Of a stretch of 64,000 bases of DNA, positions 58,089 through 64,000 are shown piece by piece. The notes beneath the pieces were generated by a model. That model was not told where the DNA came from. It searched no databases and saw nothing but the letters and a program-made list of their open reading frames with translations. The stretch comes from Solirubrobacteraceae bacterium (lineage in GTDB: Bacteria; Actinomycetota; Thermoleophilia; Solirubrobacterales; Solirubrobacteraceae), in contig JAUYGN010000148.1 of NCBI GenBank assembly GCA_030690545.1, positions 1 to 64,000 of the forward strand. Reading direction: 5' to 3'. The position numbers were made by a program, and so were the translations under genes. Positions within the stretch are counted from its first letter, which is position 1. Each line of letters starts with the position of its first letter.

Positions 58089-58901
58089 GTGAGCGATCGT
58101 CCGGAGCCCGCGCTCGGGGCGCCGCAGGATGCGCGCGTGCACGCGCCCGCGCGCGGGAACAGGGGTCTCGAGCGGCTGCTGGAGGAGGTCGACGGCGACC
58201 TGCAGGTCAAGGCCTGGTGGCACGCCGCGGGGGTCAACGCCGAGCGGCTGCACATGTCCGATCACTCCTGGGTGCACATCCAGATCGTGCTGAACATCGC
58301 GCTGCGCCTGTCGCGGCTGCTGTTCGCGCGCGGCGTGACGCCGAGCATCGTCGCCGACCACGGCCTGAAGACGCGCGATGCCGAGGTCGTGATCGCCGGC
58401 GCTGCGCTGCTGCACTGCGTCGGCATGTCGATCCATCGCACCGACCACGAGGCCTACTCCCTGTTTCTCACGGCCGACAAGCTGCCGCGGTTGCTGGCCG
58501 ACGTCTACGACGAGCCAACCCGCTCGATCGTCGTCGCCGAGACGATGCACGCGATCATCTCGCACCGCTCCAAGGGCGCGCCGTTCACGATCGAGGGCGC
58601 GATCCTGCGCGTCGCCGACGCGCTGGACATGGCCCGCGGGCGCTCGCGCGTCCCGTTCGAGGCCGGCCACACGAACATCCACTCGCTGTCGGCGTACGCG
58701 ATCGAAGAGGTCAAGATCGGCGCGGGTGAGGACAAAGCCGTGCGTGTCGAGATCGAGATGTCCAACTCGGCGGGGATCTTCCAGGTCGACGAGGGGCTGG
58801 GGACGAAGCTGCGCGGCACGCCGCTGGAGCCGCACATCGAGGTCGTCGCGCGGATCGAGGCCGAGCACGAGCAGCGCCTCGTGCCGATCTTCCGCCTGTA
58901 G
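58089..58901 (+). CDS. HD-superfamily-like protein with HC in place of the HD doublet
   Basis: GAALLHCVGMSIHRTDHEAYSL, RVADALDMARGRSR; directly downstream of ppk1. Confidence 0.75.
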   Translation: MSDRPEPALGAPQDARVHAPARGNRGLERLLEEVDGDLQVKAWWHAAGVNAERLHMSDHSWVHIQIVLNIALRLSRLLFARGVTPSIVADHGLKTRDAEVVIAGAALLHCVGMSIHRTDHEAYSLFLTADKLPRLLADVYDEPTRSIVVAETMHAIISHRSKGAPFTIEGAILRVADALDMARGRSRVPFEAGHTNIHSLSAYAIEEVKIGAGEDKAVRVEIEMSNSAGIFQVDEGLGTKLRGTPLEPHIEVVARIEAEHEQRLVPIFRL

Positions 58902-58917
58902 CGCTCGTTGACGAGCG
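58902..58917 (+). terminator. Hairpin CGCTCGT-TG-ACGAGCG after HD-like gene
   Basis: 7-bp perfect arms; no U tract. Confidence 0.4.
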
Positions 58918-59002
58918 GTTGCGCGCCAGCGCCTGATCTGTCGGGCGCCGGGCCGCGCTATGCCCCAGCAATGTCAACTTCGAGTTCGGAGGCACGTTTC
59001 CC

Positions 59003-59692
59003 GTGACCGACTCAGCACTGCGTGAGCTCGCAGACGATCCGTCTTCGCGCAAGCGCTTCTTCAAGATGGTAGGTGGAGTCGGCGTCGTCGGCGCCTTCTC
59101 GGTCGCCCTCGCCGCCTGCGGCGACGATGACGACGACGACGATTCCGGTGCCGGTGCGTCGGACTCCGCCAGCGACAACGCGTCCGACGTGGAGATCCTC
59201 AACTACGCGCTGACGCTCGAGTTCCTCGAGGCCGAGTTCTACGAGAAGGTCATCGCGGCCGGCATCGTCACGGACCGGGCGGTCGTGGCGATCGCCCAGA
59301 AGTTCGGCGAGAGCGAGCAGGAGCACGTCGACGCGCTCAGGGCCACGATCACGCAGCTCGGCGGCACGCCCGTCGAGGCGCCGGAGACGAAGTTCGAGGA
59401 GACGATCGACAAGGGCCTGATGGCGACCCTCGAGACGGCCGCCACCGTCGAGAACCTCGGCGCGGCCGCCTACCTCGGCCAGGCCGGCAACATCAAGAGC
59501 AAGGAAGTGCTCGCCTCGGCGCTGGCGATCCACACGGTCGAGGCCCGGCATGCCGCAGCGCTGAACATCCTCGTCGGCCGCGGCTTCGGCGACGGCAGCG
59601 GCGGGCTGGAGGGCGCGCTGCCCGATGGCGCGTTCGCCAAGCCGATGACCGAAGAGCAGGTCCGCGAAGCAATCAAGCCGTTCCTGGCCTAA
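59003..59692 (+). CDS. Ferritin-like domain lipoprotein, paralog 1
   Basis: VALAAC lipobox; DVEILNYALTLEFLEAEFYEKVI...EQEHVDALRATI...EARHAAALNIL. Confidence 0.88.
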   Translation: MTDSALRELADDPSSRKRFFKMVGGVGVVGAFSVALAACGDDDDDDDSGAGASDSASDNASDVEILNYALTLEFLEAEFYEKVIAAGIVTDRAVVAIAQKFGESEQEHVDALRATITQLGGTPVEAPETKFEETIDKGLMATLETAATVENLGAAAYLGQAGNIKSKEVLASALAIHTVEARHAAALNILVGRGFGDGSGGLEGALPDGAFAKPMTEEQVREAIKPFLA

Positions 59693-59725
59693 CCGACCAC
59701 CACGATCACGAAAGCGAGACTCCAC

Positions 59726-60364
59726 ATGGCTTCATCGCGACTGGTGGCTCCAGAGCTGGCCACCATCAAGGTCCACGGCATGACGCGTGAGGCGTTCCTC
59801 ATGCGCTCGACGCTCGCCGCGGGTGCCGCATACGGCACCCTCTCGGCGACGGGATTGATCTCCAAGGCGCTTGCCGAGTCAGGCAGCGGCGACGTCGACA
59901 TCCTCAACTTCGCGCTCACGCTCGAGTTCCTCGAGAACGAGTTCTACGTGCAGGCCGCCGAGCAGGTGAGCGGCCTGTCGGACTACGAGGGGAGGCTCAC
60001 GCGGAAGCTGCGCGACGACGAGAAGGAGCACATCGACGCGCTCACGGCGACGATCAACGATCTCGGCGGCACGCCCGTCGAGAAGCCGACGTTCGACTTC
60101 GGCGGTGCGTTCGCCAGCCGCGCGGCGTACTTCAAGCTCGCCAACACGCTCGAGGACACCGGCGTCAGCGCCTACAACGGCGCGGGCCCGATGATCGAGT
60201 CGACCGAGGTGCTCGCCGCCGCCGGCAGCATCGTCCAGATCGAGGGTCGCCACGCGGCGATGGTCCGCCTCGTGCGTGACGTCGCGCCGGCGCCGCAGGG
60301 ATTCGACAAGGCGTCGACGGTGGACGAGGTGACGGAGGCGATCGACCCGCTGATCTCGTCCTAG
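59726..60364 (+). CDS. Ferritin-like domain protein, paralog 2
   Basis: DVDILNFALTLEFLENEFYVQAAEQ...EKEHIDALTATI...IEGRHAAMVRLV. Confidence 0.88.
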   Translation: MASSRLVAPELATIKVHGMTREAFLMRSTLAAGAAYGTLSATGLISKALAESGSGDVDILNFALTLEFLENEFYVQAAEQVSGLSDYEGRLTRKLRDDEKEHIDALTATINDLGGTPVEKPTFDFGGAFASRAAYFKLANTLEDTGVSAYNGAGPMIESTEVLAAAGSIVQIEGRHAAMVRLVRDVAPAPQGFDKASTVDEVTEAIDPLISS

Positions 60365-60394
60365 CGGCTCGCCGCTGCCAGCCTGACGCCACCG

Positions 60395-60437
60395 CGCCGG
60401 CGGACCGTGCTTTTCGCAAGCACGCGGTCCGCCGGCG
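60395..60437 (+). terminator. Strong hairpin terminator after ferritin-like pair
   Basis: CGCCGGCGGACCGTGCTT-TTCGC-AAGCAC-GC-GGTCCGCCGGCG. Confidence 0.75.
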
Positions 60438-60505
60438 TCGTGCGTCAGGCAGGACGTGCGGCATCGGCTGATCGGCGTCCCGAACCGCGCGACCGGGCCG
60501 GGGTG

Positions 60506-62497
60506 CTACCAGTGCACGCCCTTCATGACGTTCGCCAGCGCGAGCTGCTCGACGCTGGCGCGCTCGGACTCCGCCGGGGCTTGCTCGCCCTTCGAGGCGG
60601 CCGAGTCCGGAAAGACGTTGTAGGCGACGTGCAGGATCTGGTCCATGACCTTCGGCGCGAGCGCGTGGAGGATCTCGCCGGCGGTCCCGAGCCGGGTGTT
60701 GATCTCCTTCGGCCGTGAGCAGATCGCCTCGCAGATGAGATCGCCGGCCTGCTCGGGCGAGATCGTCGGGAAGTGGTCGTAGAGCTTCGTCGGCGCGATC
60801 ATCGGGGTGCGGACGAGCTGCATGTGGATCGTCGTGAACGAGACGCCGTCGCCGATCACCTCCGAGGAGACGACGCGCGTCCAGGCGTCGAGCGCGCTCT
60901 TGGACGCGACGTAGGCGCTGAAGCGCGGCGGGTTGGTCTGCACGCCGATCGACGAGATGTTCACGACGTGGCCGAAGCCGCGCTCGCGCATGTGCGGCAG
61001 CAGCGCCATGATCATCTTGATCGCGCCGAAGTAGTTGAGCGCCATCGTGCGCTCGAAGTCGTGGAAGCGATCCTCGGACAGGCGGACGGAGCGGCGGATC
61101 GAGCGGCCGGCGTTGTTGACGAGGAAGTCGACCGCGGGATGCTCGTCGAGGATCCGCGCGACGACGGCGTCGATCGCGTCCATGTCCGACAGGTCGGCGC
61201 TGTAGGCGTGGGCGGTGCCTCCGGAGGCCTCGATCTCCTCGCGCAGCGCCTCGAGCTTGTCCAGCCCGCGAGCGACGAGCAGCGCGGTCCCGCCGGCCTC
61301 GGCGACCTTCAGCGCGGTCGCGCGGCCGATCCCGCTCGAGGCGCCCGTGATCAGCACCGTGCGCCCGTTGATCGCCCGCGCGAGCGAGCGGTCCTTGCGG
61401 AGCTCGGGATCGAGCGTGCGCTCCCAGTAGTCCCACAGCTTCGCCGCGTAGCTCTCGAGCTCGGGAACCTCGATGCCCGAGCCGGCGAGCGCGCGCTCGG
61501 TGTCGCGCGTGTCGAACTGCGGCACGAGCGCGATGTGCTCGACGACCTCCTCGGGGATGCCGAGATCGGCCAGCAGCGTGCGCCGGATGTCACGTACCTG
61601 CGGCAGCTTCATGAGCATCGACAGCGTCCCCTTGGGCAGCGCGTCGGTCAGGCGCTTGTCGACGCGGAGCGCCAGCCGCGGTGCGTGGGCCGCGGCGGCG
61701 AACGCGTTCAGCGACTCGCCGACGCGCATCTTCTTCGGGTTGGTCAGGTGGAAGGCCTGGAAGCTCAGCCCCGGCTCGTGCGCGATGTGGTCGATCGCCG
61801 CGGCGACGAAGTCGACCGGCACGATGTTCGTGTAGCCGAGCTCGGGCCCGACGAGCGGAACCCACTCGGGCAGCGCGTGGCGCGCCTTCTGGATCGCCTT
61901 GAAGAAGTAGTACGGCCCGTCGACCTTGTCCATCTCGCCGGTCTGCGAGTGCCCGACGACGATCGCCGGGCGATATATCCGCCAGGGCACCGACGACTGC
62001 TCGCGGACGAGCTGCTCGGATTCGAACTTCGTGCGGTGGTAGGCCGACGGCAGGGCCTGTCCCTCGTCGAACATGTCCTCCCGAAAGAGGCCCTTGAAAT
62101 CGCCGGCCGCAGCGACCGACGAGACGTGGTGCAGGTGCCCGGCGGCGAGCGCGCCGGCGAGCTGCACGGCGTTGCGCGTGCCGCCGACGTTGAGCCGCTC
62201 GTTGTCCTCGGCGGGCGCGGTCATGTCGTAGATCGCGGCGAGGTGGAAGAGGTGCTCGACCTCGCCGCGCAGGGCGGCGATCTGCTCGTCGGTCAGGCCG
62301 AGGCGGGGCGCCCGCAGATCGCCGGCGATCGGCTTGACACGGGTCGCGGCGCCGTCACCCCAGCGCTCGATCAGGGCGTCGAGACGGTCCCGCGAGCTGG
62401 CGCGGACGAGCACGTGGACGTCGCCCTCGCGCTCGAGCAGCAGCTGCACGAGATGGCGGCCGATGAAGCCGGTCGCGCCCGTCACGAAGTACGCCAT
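60506..62497 (-). CDS. Bifunctional SDR protein: N-terminal extended SDR (acyl-CoA/thioester reductase-like) plus C-terminal classical SDR
   Basis: MAYFVTGATGFIGRHLVQLLLE... and GRTVLITGASSGIGRATALKVAEAGG...NNAG...YVASKSALDAW. Confidence 0.9.
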   Translation of the reverse strand: MAYFVTGATGFIGRHLVQLLLEREGDVHVLVRASSRDRLDALIERWGDGAATRVKPIAGDLRAPRLGLTDEQIAALRGEVEHLFHLAAIYDMTAPAEDNERLNVGGTRNAVQLAGALAAGHLHHVSSVAAAGDFKGLFREDMFDEGQALPSAYHRTKFESEQLVREQSSVPWRIYRPAIVVGHSQTGEMDKVDGPYYFFKAIQKARHALPEWVPLVGPELGYTNIVPVDFVAAAIDHIAHEPGLSFQAFHLTNPKKMRVGESLNAFAAAAHAPRLALRVDKRLTDALPKGTLSMLMKLPQVRDIRRTLLADLGIPEEVVEHIALVPQFDTRDTERALAGSGIEVPELESYAAKLWDYWERTLDPELRKDRSLARAINGRTVLITGASSGIGRATALKVAEAGGTALLVARGLDKLEALREEIEASGGTAHAYSADLSDMDAIDAVVARILDEHPAVDFLVNNAGRSIRRSVRLSEDRFHDFERTMALNYFGAIKMIMALLPHMRERGFGHVVNISSIGVQTNPPRFSAYVASKSALDAWTRVVSSEVIGDGVSFTTIHMQLVRTPMIAPTKLYDHFPTISPEQAGDLICEAICSRPKEINTRLGTAGEILHALAPKVMDQILHVAYNVFPDSAASKGEQAPAESERASVEQLALANVMKGVHW

Positions 62498-62564
62498 CGC
62501 TCTCCTCTGCGGTCGTGCTGCCTGACGAGGCAAGCCTACGTGCGCGAGCGCTCCGGCGCGCGGC

Positions 62565-62828
62565 CTACCAGCCGCCGGGGGACTGCGCGGCGCGCTTGGC
62601 GGCCGCCTTGCGCGCGTCCTTGCGCTTCTCGAGGCGCCACTGGATCAGCGACATGAGGGCGATGAAGGCGGGGAAGAAGGCGATCAGCACGAAGCCGGCG
62701 TACGTGATCATGCGGTCGTTCGTCTCGCCCAGCCAGCCCTCGCCGCCGTCGTGGGCGAGCGCGGGCCCAGCCGCGACGAGCAGAGCCGTGGCGGCGATCA
62801 GAGCGCTGGCGGGCAGGCGGCGAAGCAC
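62565..62828 (-). CDS. Small membrane protein with signal peptide
   Basis: ALIAATALLVAAGPALAHDGG...TYAGFVLIAFFPAFIALMSLIQWRLEKRKDARK. Confidence 0.65.
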   Translation of the reverse strand: MLRRLPASALIAATALLVAAGPALAHDGGEGWLGETNDRMITYAGFVLIAFFPAFIALMSLIQWRLEKRKDARKAAAKRAAQSPGGW

Positions 62829-62888
62829 GACGCGGCAGTTTATTGAGGTCGCCGCTGGATCGCGCTGCGATCGGGTAGCCGGTCAGCA

Positions 62889-63218
62889 ATGGAACGCGAT
62901 GACGACGACGATCCCGACTTCGCGACGCGCGAGGAGTGGGAAGCCGCGCGCGCGGCTGCCGCGATCGGCGGCGTCGGGCCGGATGTCGGCGGCGCCGATC
63001 CGGCTGAGACCGTCGACCCGGCGCTACGGCCGGTGTACGAGGCGGGCGGCGGAGAGGCCGATGGCTTCGAGCTCGCCGAGCGCGACCTCGTGCGCAACGC
63101 GACGCATGACGACGGTGCGGGCTTTCCGGAGCGCGACGCGTTCACCGCCGAAGCGGAGTCCGACCTGTCGCCGGCGGAGTTCGCCGAGGCCGACGAGGAG
63201 CAGCGGCCGGACGCGTAG
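62889..63218 (+). CDS. Acidic hypothetical protein
   Basis: MERDDDDDPDFATREEWEAARAAAAIGG... Confidence 0.5.
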   Translation: MERDDDDDPDFATREEWEAARAAAAIGGVGPDVGGADPAETVDPALRPVYEAGGGEADGFELAERDLVRNATHDDGAGFPERDAFTAEAESDLSPAEFAEADEEQRPDA

Positions 63219-63331
63219 GCCGACGCGCTGGCTCGGCTCCCTCCTCCCGCGGCACCCCCTCGTGCGGGCCGGCTCGGCCGGACCGATCCGCGCGCCAGCG
63301 CACGCCGATCGCGGCGACCTACCATGCAGGC

Positions 63332-64000
<669 letters not shown>

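Overview
High-GC window whose gene content and organisation look like a deep-branching actinobacterium (Thermoleophilia/Solirubrobacterales-like; inferred from style, not from a search). It reads as chromosomal backbone with small accessory insertions. Backbone: dnaJ-like (partial), prfB with a programmed +1 frameshift, nadC-nadA, ftsE-ftsX, ctp (S41), rnr, thiC with a TPP riboswitch, smpB, ssrA (tmRNA), pepF, lon, ppk1 and an ABC-F ATPase (partial). Accessory: a biuret/allophanate-type nitrogen cassette (atzF, permease, isochorismatase-fold amidohydrolase, DUF1116 protein, GntR-FCD regulator) lying between prfB and ftsE; two type II toxin-antitoxin loci; a MazF-like remnant; and a decayed region at 52.1-53.5 kb with truncated M23 and S1 peptidase fragments. 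Observations most worth checking: RF2 frameshift without an obvious SD-like stimulator; the nitrogen cassette with matched TTGTATGCAA palindromes; a tmRNA tag ending ALAV with (ACTG)6 starting at its 3' end; paired 44-bp GTGTCGCG palindromes beside a gene-fusion breakpoint; an SD-occluding hairpin upstream of lon; an orphan terminator-like hairpin in a divergent intergenic region; and a +1 frameshifted quinone oxidoreductase. No CRISPR array, rRNA, tRNA, integrase or transposase was recognised.
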